A DNA stretch of 64,000 bases from Hyphomonadaceae bacterium. Lineage in GTDB: Bacteria; Pseudomonadota; Alphaproteobacteria; Caulobacterales; Hyphomonadaceae. Below the pieces are notes generated by a model, which was not told the origin of the DNA, did no database searches, and saw only the letters and a list, made by a program, of their open reading frames with translations. The stretch is from NCBI GenBank assembly GCA_028285145.1, contig JANQQC010000043.1, forward strand, positions 23,229 through 87,228, in the 5' to 3' direction. A program made the position numbers and the translations under genes. This document shows, piece after piece, positions 36,681 through 45,362 of the stretch. How positions within the stretch are numbered: position 1 is the stretch's first letter; every line of letters begins with the position of its first letter.

Positions 36681-39085
36681 TGAAGTTCACGCTGTCCTGG
36701 CTCGAAGAGTATCTGGCGACCAAAGCTAATCGAGACGAGATCCTTGCCTACATGATGAAGGCGGGACTCGAAGTTGAGGAGGTTGTAACGCCCGCTGAGA
36801 AGCTTGCGGCTTTCACAGTCGCTAAGGTGCGTGAAGCGGTGCCTCATCCGGATGCTGACAAGCTGCGGGTCTGCACCGTCGACACGATCGAAGGTCAGAA
36901 GCAGATCGTGTGCGGAGCCCCGAATGCACGAGCCGGTATGAGCGCGATCTACGCTCCGCTTGGGACATATATCCCTGGCGCGGGCTTCTCACTCGACAAG
37001 AAACCTCGGAAGATCCGCGGCGTAGAAAGCCACGGTATGCTCTGCTCTGCCAAGGAGCTTGAGGCCGGCGATGACCATGACGGCATTATCGACCTGACAG
37101 AATACTTCGAGATCGGAACGCCTGCGGCCACCGCCCTTGGCCAAACCGATACCCTGATTGATTTCGAGGTCACGCCAAACCGGCCTGACTGGCTTGGGGT
37201 CGCCGGTATCGCTCGCGACTTGGCAGCAGCAGGCGCGGGTCGTTTCCTCGCCAATGAACCGAAATCAATTGATGGCAGCTATGATTGCCCCATCGGTGTA
37301 GAGATCGGTGCCCCTGAGGCCTGTCCGACCTTCACCGGACTTATGATCACTGGCGTAAAGAATGGTCCATCCCCGGAATGGATGCAGAATCGCCTGAAAG
37401 CGGTTGGCATCCAGCCCAAATCGCTGCTGGTCGACGTGACCAATTACATATCCCTCGATCGCGCCCGGCCACTCCACGCCTTTGATGCAACCAAGCTCAA
37501 CGAGCCCATCGTGCCACGCCTCGGCAAGGCGGGGGAAAAACTCGTAGCGCTGGATGGCAAGACGTACGACATCACTGAGGACATGTGCGTCATAACCGAC
37601 CGATCTGGTGTTATCGGCCTCGGCGGCGTTATGGGCGGCGAGTCCACCGCCGTCAGCGACGATACAACCGATATCTTCCTGGAAAGCGCATGGTTTGATC
37701 CGCTCCGCACAGCCCGCACGGGCCGGACAACCGGCATCGTTTCAGATGCCCGATATCGATTCGAGCGCGGCGTGGACCCGCGCAGCTGCCTTGATGGATT
37801 GTATCAAGCCGCTCGCATCATTCTCGAGCATGGCGGAGGGGAAGTGTCCCGACCGGTCATTGCAGGCGATCCCCCTGCCCCCCATGAGAAGGTCACCTTC
37901 CACACCGAAGATGTTACGCGCCTGACTGGGCTCGACGTCAAACCAGCTGACATGAAAAAGATGCTCAAGGCGCTTGGCTGCGACATCGAAGATGCCGGCA
38001 CGACCTGGTATGTCATCCCGCCGAGCTGGCGCTTCGACATTGAGCAATCCGCTGACTTTGTCGAAGAGGTCGCACGCCTTACAGGCTATGACGCCTTGGA
38101 AGAAACGCCGTTGCCCCCATTGCCCGGGGGCCGCAAGGCACTCGCGACCCCCTTGCAGCAGCGTGTCCGCACCGCCCGCCGGACGCTCGCCTCGCGCGGA
38201 TTCGTGGAAGCCGTCACGTGGAGCTTCATGGCGCGTGAGAACGCAGCCCTCTTTGCTGGCGGCGCAAATGCAGTGTCACCGGCGCTTACGGTCGCAAATC
38301 CCGTCGCGTCCGAGCTCAACCAGATGCGCCCGTCCATTCTCGGCAACCTCGCAGAGGCGGCACAGCACGCCGCCGATCATGGCGCGCGCGAAGTGAAACT
38401 CTTTGAAGCCGGTCCGGTTTACCTCGGCGATGGGCCAAAAGATCAGCGGACGATGGTCACCGCACTTGTCCGTCCGGTTGCACCACGACACTGGCAAGGC
38501 GCAGACAGCTATGACGCTTACAACGCGAAAGCCGATCTGTTCGCGGTGCTCGACGCGCTGGGTCAGCCGCCGGAGCGGTTCCAGATTGGAGAACACAAGG
38601 CTGGGCACTTTCATCCCGGTCAGGCCGCAGCGTTGAAGCTCGGCCCGAAAGTGACCGTCGCCCATTTCGGCGCACTGCACCCGCGCGTTCTGAAAGCCAT
38701 GGATGTTGATGGGCCTCTCATCGCTTTCGAACTCAACCTAAACGCTTTGCCGCAGATGAAGGTGAAGCCGGGTAAAACGAAGCCACTATTTGAGAAGGCA
38801 GATCTTACTCCGATCCGGCGCGATCTTGCATTCGTCGTGGACAAGGCAACACCTGCTGGCGAACTCCTACGATTGGCGCGTGGTGCCGAAAAGAACCTGA
38901 TTTCATCAGCGGACGTATTTGACGTCTATGCCGGCTCCGGCATTGACGAAGACAAGAAATCCGTCGCATTCGAGATTACGATTCAGCCGCGCGGCGAAGC
39001 CCTCAAGGACGCCGACATCGACGCTATCATGAAGAAGGTGATCGGGGCGGTGGAAAAAGGAACAGGCGGGAGCTTGCGCGCCTGA
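36680..39085 (+). CDS. pheT: Phenylalanine--tRNA ligase beta subunit
   Basis: An 801-residue beta subunit with the N-terminal tRNA-binding OB domain (KVREAVPHPDADKLRVCTVD near 48-67), the B3/B4 editing domain, the B5 domain and the C-terminal FDX-anticodon-binding domain (FEKADLTPIRRDLAFVVD near 710). ATG 36680 shares a base with the pheS stop. The longer open frame upstream is inside pheS and not used. Length and domain order are normal. Confidence 0.97.
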   Translation: MKFTLSWLEEYLATKANRDEILAYMMKAGLEVEEVVTPAEKLAAFTVAKVREAVPHPDADKLRVCTVDTIEGQKQIVCGAPNARAGMSAIYAPLGTYIPGAGFSLDKKPRKIRGVESHGMLCSAKELEAGDDHDGIIDLTEYFEIGTPAATALGQTDTLIDFEVTPNRPDWLGVAGIARDLAAAGAGRFLANEPKSIDGSYDCPIGVEIGAPEACPTFTGLMITGVKNGPSPEWMQNRLKAVGIQPKSLLVDVTNYISLDRARPLHAFDATKLNEPIVPRLGKAGEKLVALDGKTYDITEDMCVITDRSGVIGLGGVMGGESTAVSDDTTDIFLESAWFDPLRTARTGRTTGIVSDARYRFERGVDPRSCLDGLYQAARIILEHGGGEVSRPVIAGDPPAPHEKVTFHTEDVTRLTGLDVKPADMKKMLKALGCDIEDAGTTWYVIPPSWRFDIEQSADFVEEVARLTGYDALEETPLPPLPGGRKALATPLQQRVRTARRTLASRGFVEAVTWSFMARENAALFAGGANAVSPALTVANPVASELNQMRPSILGNLAEAAQHAADHGAREVKLFEAGPVYLGDGPKDQRTMVTALVRPVAPRHWQGADSYDAYNAKADLFAVLDALGQPPERFQIGEHKAGHFHPGQAAALKLGPKVTVAHFGALHPRVLKAMDVDGPLIAFELNLNALPQMKVKPGKTKPLFEKADLTPIRRDLAFVVDKATPAGELLRLARGAEKNLISSADVFDVYAGSGIDEDKKSVAFEITIQPRGEALKDADIDAIMKKVIGAVEKGTGGSLRA

Positions 39086-39115
39086 CGCACAGCTCCCATA
39101 AGGGGAGCCCGGCAG

Positions 39116-39946
39116 ATGAGCCTACGCAATGCCCTCTACCGGCAGCTCGACCCCGGCGCGCGAAGCAAGCCGGGTCTCTCAGCTGTAAACCTGATCATTG
39201 TCGTGGTCGTCCTGGCGAGCTTTGTCGTCTTTGCGCTAGAGACTGAGCCGGGGATTGAGGGTGACTGGCGCACCGGGATCCGCGCCTTCAACTTCGCCAT
39301 ACTCATGATCTTCGCGGTGGAGTACTTTGCCCGAGTATGGACATCGGTCGAAAATCCTAAGTATCGCGGCCTGACGGGGCGGCTCCGATACATGGTTTCG
39401 CCTTACCCATTGGCAGACCTTGTTGCATTCCTGCCTGAGCTTCTTTGGCTACTCTTCGCTCCGGCCGGTTCGAACGAGCAGATGATTATGCTGCTGCGCG
39501 TATTGAGGCTCGCAAGGCTGGTGAAGATTGCGCGGTTTATCCCCGCCTTCGACGCCTTTGGAGCATCCATGCGCCGAGCCGGCAGCCAGCTGCTGGCCAC
39601 TTTGGCGCTGGCGCTCGTGCTGGTCTACGTCTCCGCGGTGGTGCTTTATCTCATCGAGGGCGTTCAGCAGGGCCGCGATGAGTTTGGATCGATCCCAAGG
39701 TCGATCTGGTGGGCTATCGCAACGCTCACGACGGTCGGCTATGGGGACATTTATCCCGTGACAGTGCTCGGCCGTATCGCAGCATCGATCATCGCCATCA
39801 CTGGGATCGGCGTTGTCGCACTACCAGCCGGTGTATTCGCCAGCGCGTTTTCAGACGAGCTGCGCGAACGCGAGTTGAAGAAAATGAAGGACCGGATCGA
39901 CGCAGGCGCATCATCGGCTGAAGAAGACGACCCTAGAACGAGCTGA
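39116..39946 (+). CDS. Voltage-gated-type potassium channel
   Basis: A 276-residue six-helix ion channel. Segments S1-S4 occupy about residues 20-150, with an S4-like arginine series (LLRVLRLARLVKIARFI), then the pore with the selectivity filter TVGYGDIYP (about 205-213) and S6, followed by a short C-terminal coiled tail. This is the Kv-type architecture; voltage gating is inferred. GGGGAG precedes the ATG. The 3' end overlaps the convergent glycosyltransferase gene by 14 bases. Confidence 0.93.
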   Translation: MSLRNALYRQLDPGARSKPGLSAVNLIIVVVVLASFVVFALETEPGIEGDWRTGIRAFNFAILMIFAVEYFARVWTSVENPKYRGLTGRLRYMVSPYPLADLVAFLPELLWLLFAPAGSNEQMIMLLRVLRLARLVKIARFIPAFDAFGASMRRAGSQLLATLALALVLVYVSAVVLYLIEGVQQGRDEFGSIPRSIWWAIATLTTVGYGDIYPVTVLGRIAASIIAITGIGVVALPAGVFASAFSDELRERELKKMKDRIDAGASSAEEDDPRTS

Positions 39947-41036
39947 CATCATCCCGTTTTTTGCGTCGCCGGCGCAGGCGTATTTTCTGCCAGAAACGCT
40001 TTCGCTCGGGTGCCGGCAACGGCTCAAGGTTTTCAATGAAAGCCTCCGCACAGGCGCGCCAGCTAAACTTCTCCGCATAGGCTCGGGTCGTCTCTCGATC
40101 GAGTTCTAGTGCCTTCAAGCTTGCTGCCTTCAGATCATTATCGACGATACCGGCGTCGGAGCCTGGAATGATGTCTTTCGGACCTGGGGCGTCATAGGCA
40201 GAGACTGGCGTTCCAGCCGCCATCGCTTCCAGAATGACAAGCCCAAACGTGTCGGTCAGGCTGGGGAACACGAACACATCAGCGCTTGCAAAGCAGGTGG
40301 CGAGTTCCTCTCCGAATTTAGCCCCAAGAAAGACGGCCTCCTTGTACTTTTTCTTCAGCTCATCAAGCTGCGGCCCTTCCCCGACCACAACTTTCGAGCC
40401 CGGCAGGTCGAGCTTTAGAAAAGCTTCAATGTTCTTTTCCACTGCGACACGGCCAACGTTAAGGAAGATCGGTCGCGCGAGCCCTTTGAAGGGGTCGGCT
40501 TCGGTGTCCGGCTCGGCGCATTTGTCTGGATGAAAGAGGTCCGTATCGACCCCTCGCGTCCAGCTCACGACGTTTATGAAACGCTGCGCCACAAGCTCCT
40601 CGCGCATGGACGGCGTTGCTACCATGACCTTGCCTGAATACTTGTGGAACCAGCGGACGAAGCTGTAGCCCCAGCTTACAGGGATCGGGAAGCGGGCAGA
40701 AACATACTCTGGAAAGCGCGTATGATAGGATGTCGTGAAAGGGTGCTTGATTTTCAGCGCCATGGTGCGCCCGGCCATGCCCAGCGTTCCTTCGGTGGCG
40801 ATGTGCACGGCATCAGGCTCAAAGGCGTCAAAGCGTTCTTCAATGGCTTTTCGTGCGCCGAGCGCGAGCTGGATCTCACTATAAGTCGGCAACGGCACAG
40901 TGAAGAAGCCATCCGCCGGCGAGACAACCTCCCATTCGTGACCCATCGCCTCGCATTCAGCGATAACCCGCTTCATTGTACGCACGACGCCATTGACCTG
41001 AGGGTCCCAGGCATCGGTGATAAGCATGATGCGCAT
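39933..41036 (-). CDS. Glycosyltransferase family 4, mannosyltransferase-like
   Basis: A 367-residue GT4 enzyme resembling GDP-mannose-dependent alpha-mannosyltransferases and SqdX-type sulfoquinovosyltransferases: MRIMLITDAWDPQVNGVVRT start, HIATEGTLGMAGR and FTTSYHTRFPEYVSAR, and the nucleotide-sugar region FPSLTDTFGLVILEAMAAG with the E-x7-E motif. It probably glycosylates a membrane lipid. ATG 41036 has CAGGAGA upstream and begins at the conserved strand. It is transcribed toward the channel gene, with which it overlaps by 14 bases. Confidence 0.88.
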   Translation of the reverse strand: MRIMLITDAWDPQVNGVVRTMKRVIAECEAMGHEWEVVSPADGFFTVPLPTYSEIQLALGARKAIEERFDAFEPDAVHIATEGTLGMAGRTMALKIKHPFTTSYHTRFPEYVSARFPIPVSWGYSFVRWFHKYSGKVMVATPSMREELVAQRFINVVSWTRGVDTDLFHPDKCAEPDTEADPFKGLARPIFLNVGRVAVEKNIEAFLKLDLPGSKVVVGEGPQLDELKKKYKEAVFLGAKFGEELATCFASADVFVFPSLTDTFGLVILEAMAAGTPVSAYDAPGPKDIIPGSDAGIVDNDLKAASLKALELDRETTRAYAEKFSWRACAEAFIENLEPLPAPERKRFWQKIRLRRRRKKRDDVSSF

Positions 41037-41157
41037 GCAGTCTCCTGACGGTTCCATCCGCGCGCGTTAGGCGCAATCTGGGGGAGGTCTCTGACGCGGT
41101 AAAGAGTGAAAGTGACTTGCCGGCAAGGCTCAATCATCAGCGCATCAGGACGGGCCG

Positions 41158-42159
41158 CTACATAGCGACTGAAAGTGAGATGGCTCCAAAGCGCTGCGGG
41201 CCGTCCTGTGCTCTGAACTGTTCTGTCCGATGGACATATGTGAAAGCGATCTGGGCGTTTTGATACCGAAAGGCGATGCCTGATTGTATGTCCGCAACCA
41301 ACGTTCGCCGGTCATCGACACTTGGACTATCGCGAAATGTGTTGCCGTCCAGAAAGATGTCTCTCGCGACGGCGCGAACATCAACACCGGCAAACAGATA
41401 AGCCCCAAACCCGTCATCAGGCCGATACACCCCTCCTCCAGACAAGGCGGGACGTATTCGTGGCGGGCTGAAATCGCTTTGCAGGGAATCAGCCCCGATG
41501 CCGAACCGGGCCATCGCCCCGGCATTGGCATAGGTGCGAACATTGCCGAGCGCCAGGCCGCCATGAACTGCGAGATCTGTGCGCAGGTCGAATGGTAACT
41601 CGTAGCGCCCCACAAGTTCCTGACGCTGACCGATCAGCTCAATTCCAGGTTCATCTTTCAGCTGGCTGTCCCAGCCGCGCGGCTCAACCGCATTGATGAG
41701 ATCGTGCCAGTTCGTTTGCACATAATCCCCGCCGGCAGACGGTCCCACTATGCCGAGATTAACCTGAACAGTGCTTTGTGTATTCTGGTCCTGCGCAACG
41801 CCGGTGAAGGAGATGTTGAGCCATCCCGCATACGGGCGATCATTGGGGTCAGGTACAACAGCCGAGATGTTTTCGGGGGTGTAGATGACATGCGATAGCG
41901 CGTAGCCTTGGCGTACCTGATTATCGACATCAATGCCCGGCAACAGTCGGGCGGCGGACTTCAAAATTCCAAATGTCCGTTCTTCACTCGCCATACGTTC
42001 AAGCCGAAGACCGTTGGAGTAGTTGCGATCCGTACCGCCAAACAAGTCATTCTCAACGGTAACAGAGATCACAGCAGGGGCTGCATCATCTGCGGTTGCC
42101 GTTGATACGAAAAGGGCCGCGACAAGCGCGGCCCCGATAACTGGGATACGAAGTGTCAT
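41158..42159 (-). CDS. Lipid A 3-O-deacylase LpxR-family outer-membrane protein
   Basis: A 333-residue protein with a signal peptide and the LpxR (DUF2219) beta-barrel fold. The N-terminal VTVENDLFGGTDRNYSNGL, with the Asn-Asp pair and the Ser-Asn that correspond to catalytic positions in Salmonella LpxR, and YTPENI/DRPYAGWLNISF are clear. LpxR removes the 3'-acyloxyacyl chain of lipid A at the outer membrane. It lies 9 bases after a shorter paralogue (42169-43017), so the two form an operon. Confidence 0.87.
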   Translation of the reverse strand: MTLRIPVIGAALVAALFVSTATADDAAPAVISVTVENDLFGGTDRNYSNGLRLERMASEERTFGILKSAARLLPGIDVDNQVRQGYALSHVIYTPENISAVVPDPNDRPYAGWLNISFTGVAQDQNTQSTVQVNLGIVGPSAGGDYVQTNWHDLINAVEPRGWDSQLKDEPGIELIGQRQELVGRYELPFDLRTDLAVHGGLALGNVRTYANAGAMARFGIGADSLQSDFSPPRIRPALSGGGVYRPDDGFGAYLFAGVDVRAVARDIFLDGNTFRDSPSVDDRRTLVADIQSGIAFRYQNAQIAFTYVHRTEQFRAQDGPQRFGAISLSVAM

Positions 42160-42168
42160 GCATCGCTT

Positions 42169-43017
42169 CTAACGCTTGAGCGTGAAGCTGACACCTGCAA
42201 AGTCTTCGTTCTCGCTGAAACCGCCATTTCGATCGCGATACTCCACCTCACGGCGGATATAGCTCAATGAAAGCTGCCCGCCCCCACGATGAACCGCGAA
42301 CCCAGCCTGCAAATCACCGACTGTCACCTGGTCGCGAATCTTCATGGCACCAACATCGGTAAACCCACGATCGCCAGTCTCCCAGACCAACGCTTCGCCG
42401 TCGGCACCGGCAAATACATACCAGCCACCAGCGGGCTGTAATCCGTCCGCTTCAAGCGCTTGTCCCAGCCGGACCTCTGCACCGATGCTTCGCTGTTGAA
42501 AATTCCCTTCGTCCCGAAGGCTCAGACGCGGCGCAATGCCCACATCGAAATCTAGGCCTGTTCGCTCACGAGGCGCAGAAAGCGCGAGCTCAGCGCTGAA
42601 ATTTCGTTCAAACTCCAGCGGCTCGGCCATCCGGGCGGCCTTGCGATCTGCCTTATACACCTCAACACCCTCGCTCGACGACCAGTCGAGCGACAAAAGA
42701 GGCTGAACGGTCGGAGAAACTGCAGCACTATAACCATTGGAGGCGGTGAATGGCTCGGTACGGAGTTCCAAAGGCTCTCCATAAAGTGGCGTATTGAAGC
42801 TGTTCGGAACCACTTCATAAGCATTGTACGAAGATGGCACGGCAGGCGCTATGCCAGAATTCAGGGCTGTATCCGCAACGAAAGCAGCGGTTGTTTCTTC
42901 CACATGCACCGCGACCGGTACGCTCGCATATGACGTGCTATATTGTGCACAACCTTGGCAGGCCAAGGTGGTCATCAGCGTTGAAGCAACTGTGATCATC
43001 GATCCCACACCTCTCAT
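42169..43017 (-). CDS. LpxR C-terminal-like exported protein, catalytic region missing
   Basis: A 282-residue exported protein, possibly a lipoprotein (TLACQGCAQ near residues 17-25). Its last 100 residues align by eye with the end of the neighbouring LpxR: GWYVFAGADGEALVWE matches GAYLFAGVDVRAVARD, and VGDLQAGFAVHRGGGQLSLSY matches VADIQSGIAFRYQNAQIAFTY in both spacing and character. The N-terminal half is unrelated and the END/SNG catalytic blocks are absent. A strong GAGGAG precedes ATG 43017. It is the first gene of the pair; function unknown. Confidence 0.75.
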   Translation of the reverse strand: MRGVGSMITVASTLMTTLACQGCAQYSTSYASVPVAVHVEETTAAFVADTALNSGIAPAVPSSYNAYEVVPNSFNTPLYGEPLELRTEPFTASNGYSAAVSPTVQPLLSLDWSSSEGVEVYKADRKAARMAEPLEFERNFSAELALSAPRERTGLDFDVGIAPRLSLRDEGNFQQRSIGAEVRLGQALEADGLQPAGGWYVFAGADGEALVWETGDRGFTDVGAMKIRDQVTVGDLQAGFAVHRGGGQLSLSYIRREVEYRDRNGGFSENEDFAGVSFTLKR

Positions 43018-43240
43018 CTGGCACTCCTCAAATCCCCCCGAAGAATGCCGACGCTCACTTAAGCTATCATAAAGAAATGGCGTCGGCGAGTCGGCTTGAA
43101 GAGCAATTCAATTAACTATCGCTACAAATTCTTTCGGCGCAAAAAGGTTCCATCTTGTTGTTATTATTGGTGTTCATAAGCAAATCGCAGGCCGAGGCCC
43201 GCGATCGCGCTATTAACTATGGTTGAATTTCTGACTTGCT

Positions 43241-45100
43241 CTACTGACAGGCGAGGCATTCATCGTAGTCAGTGTCGGGGGTTTCCATCTCACCTGCTTC
43301 AAGCTTTTCAGAGCCCGCAAACGCCGCTCGCTGCACCGATTTGGAGCGGCAGTAATAAAGGGACTTCAGCCCTCTTTCCCATGCCGTCCAGTGCAGCATG
43401 TGCAGATCCCACTTATCGATATCGCCCGGAAGAAAGATATTCAGCGACTGGGACTGACAAACATAAGGGGTGCGGTCAGCCGCATGCTCAATGATCCAGC
43501 GCTGGTCGATCTCGAAGGCCGTCTTGAACACGTCCTTCTCGTGCTCATCAAGAAAGTCCAGATGCTGGACTGAGCCCTCATGCTCCAGAATGGAATTCCA
43601 GACTTCAGGCGCATTCTGCCCCTTTTCTTCAAGAAGCCCTTCCAGCTGGCTGTTTTTCACCGTGAACGAGCCAGACAATGTCTTGTGCGTGTAAACATTC
43701 GCCGGAATGGGCTCGATGCCAGCAGACGTTCCACCGCAGATAATGGAGATGGAGGCGGTCGGGGCGATAGCCATTTTATTCGAGAAGCGCGCCATAACAC
43801 CGGCGTCCCGTGCATCCTCGCAAGGACCGCGTTCCTTGGCGAGTTTCACCGAAGCCGCATCCGCGCCGCGGCGGATGTGCTTGAACATCTTTTCGTTCCA
43901 GACTTTCGCCATGGCGCTTTCCATTGAGACGTTCATCGTCTGCAGGAAGGAATGAAAACCCATCAGGCCAAGACCAACTGAGCGCTCACGCTGGGCGGAA
44001 TAGACAGCCTGGGACATCTCATCCGGTGCGCGGTCAATGAAGTCCTGAAGAACGTTATCGAGGAAGCGGAACACGTCCTCCAGGAAGTTCTCATCCTTCG
44101 ACCACTCCATGAACTTCTCGGCATTCAGGGAGGATAGGCAGCAAACGGCGGTCCGGTCGACGCCATTATGATCCTTGCCGGTTGGCAGCGTGATTTCGGA
44201 GCAGAGATTGGACTGCGTGACCGTCATGCCCAGCTTGCGCTGATGCGCTGGCATCGCGTTGTTCACGGTGTCGGTGAACAGAAGATATGGCTCACCAGTC
44301 TGGATCCGCAATTCCAGGATTTTCTGCCAGAGTTTACGGGCATTGACAGTACGCAGCACCTCACCGTTTTTCGGGCTGATCAGGCTAAACTCAGCGTCTG
44401 CCCGGACAGCTTCCATGAATTCGTCGGTGATGTTGATGCCGTGGTGCAGGTTCAGGGACTTCCTGTTGAAGTCGCCCGACGCTTTGCGGATTTCGAGAAA
44501 CTCCTCGATTTCAGGATGGTGGATGTCGAGATAGCAGGCCGCCGATCCGCGGCGCAGCGACCCCTGGCTGATTGCAAGAGTCAGCGAGTCCATCACGCGG
44601 ATGAACGGAATGATGCCGGAGGTCTGCCCGTTCTGGCCAACCTTCTCACCGATCGAGCGGACATTGCCCCAATAGGTGCCAATGCCGCCGCCATTGGAGG
44701 CGAGCCATACATTCTCGGTCCATGTCTCGACGATGTCATCAAGCGAGTCGCCCACCTGATTCAGGAAGCAGGAAATCGGCAAGCCCCGGTCCGCGCCGCC
44801 ATTCGACAGGACAGGCGTCGCTGGCATGAACCAGAGATTTGACATGTAATCGTAGAGGCGCTGCGCGTGGTCGGCATCATCGGCATAGGCTGTCGAAACA
44901 CGGGCAAACATGTCCTGATAGGACTCGCCAGGCAGCAGGTATCGGTCTTCAAGGGTCTTCTTGCCGAACTCGGTCAAATTAGCATCTCGCGAATCATCTG
45001 TCTGGACACCCTGAACCAGTCGCAACTCCGGCGTTCCGCCCTTGGGTTTGCCCCGGCGGACGGCGGATTTATCAACAGCGACAGCTTCTTTCGCAGACAT
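43241..45100 (-). CDS. nrdA: Ribonucleoside-diphosphate reductase, class I alpha subunit
   Basis: The 619-residue catalytic subunit makes deoxyribonucleotides with a radical-providing NrdB. Visible are the active-site cysteines (SCFLNQ near residue 110; NLCSEI near 298 with the Asn-x-Cys-x-Glu radical site; AVCCLSSLN near 319) and a C-terminal Cys-x2-Cys (DECLACQ) for re-reduction by thioredoxin. The N-terminal ATP-cone that gives dATP inhibition is absent. No nrdB is in the window. Tandem NrdR-type boxes lie upstream (45151-45197). Confidence 0.93.
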   Translation of the reverse strand: MSAKEAVAVDKSAVRRGKPKGGTPELRLVQGVQTDDSRDANLTEFGKKTLEDRYLLPGESYQDMFARVSTAYADDADHAQRLYDYMSNLWFMPATPVLSNGGADRGLPISCFLNQVGDSLDDIVETWTENVWLASNGGGIGTYWGNVRSIGEKVGQNGQTSGIIPFIRVMDSLTLAISQGSLRRGSAACYLDIHHPEIEEFLEIRKASGDFNRKSLNLHHGINITDEFMEAVRADAEFSLISPKNGEVLRTVNARKLWQKILELRIQTGEPYLLFTDTVNNAMPAHQRKLGMTVTQSNLCSEITLPTGKDHNGVDRTAVCCLSSLNAEKFMEWSKDENFLEDVFRFLDNVLQDFIDRAPDEMSQAVYSAQRERSVGLGLMGFHSFLQTMNVSMESAMAKVWNEKMFKHIRRGADAASVKLAKERGPCEDARDAGVMARFSNKMAIAPTASISIICGGTSAGIEPIPANVYTHKTLSGSFTVKNSQLEGLLEEKGQNAPEVWNSILEHEGSVQHLDFLDEHEKDVFKTAFEIDQRWIIEHAADRTPYVCQSQSLNIFLPGDIDKWDLHMLHWTAWERGLKSLYYCRSKSVQRAAFAGSEKLEAGEMETPDTDYDECLACQ

Positions 45101-45150
45101 TCTCTAACCCCTTAAACGGTATCTATTCATATAGGGACTGACCCTCGGAA

Positions 45151-45197
45151 GCGCCATATACGGTGCCTCAACCCATCCCTGACACAACATATAGTGG
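45151..45197 (-). promoter_or_regulatory. Tandem NrdR-type boxes upstream of nrdA
   Basis: Box 1, ACACAACATATAGTGG at 45182-45197, matches the NrdR consensus ACACWATATATWGTGT at 14 of 16 positions. Box 2, GCGCCATATACGGTGC at 45151-45166, is weaker (10 of 16) but palindromic in its core. The start-to-start spacing is exactly 31 bases, the three-turn spacing typical of NrdR pairs. On the nrdA strand a TTGACC lies just upstream, so box 1 would overlap the -10 region. Confidence 0.7.
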
Positions 45198-45362
45198 CTG
45201 ATTGGTAAACGATTGGTCAACGCTGTTTTTCGTCCGTGAGGGGATTTTTCCGGTGGAATTCGAGTTACCGAAAGGTTAACGCACCTCGCGCTAAGAGTCT
45301 CACCCGACACAAGACTTCGACGGAGTCGGTTTCCAATTGGTTAGCCGCTTAGCTGGTTCCTG

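Noticed and set aside
39092..39108. GCTCCC/GGGAGC inverted repeat after pheT as terminator
   Set aside because: It has a 6-bp stem, no T-run, and contains the ribosome site of the channel gene, so it is more likely incidental.
41116..41127. CTTGCCGGCAAG palindrome between the GT4 and LpxR genes
   Set aside because: A 12-bp palindrome without T-run or spacing to a gene start is expected by chance in GC-rich DNA.
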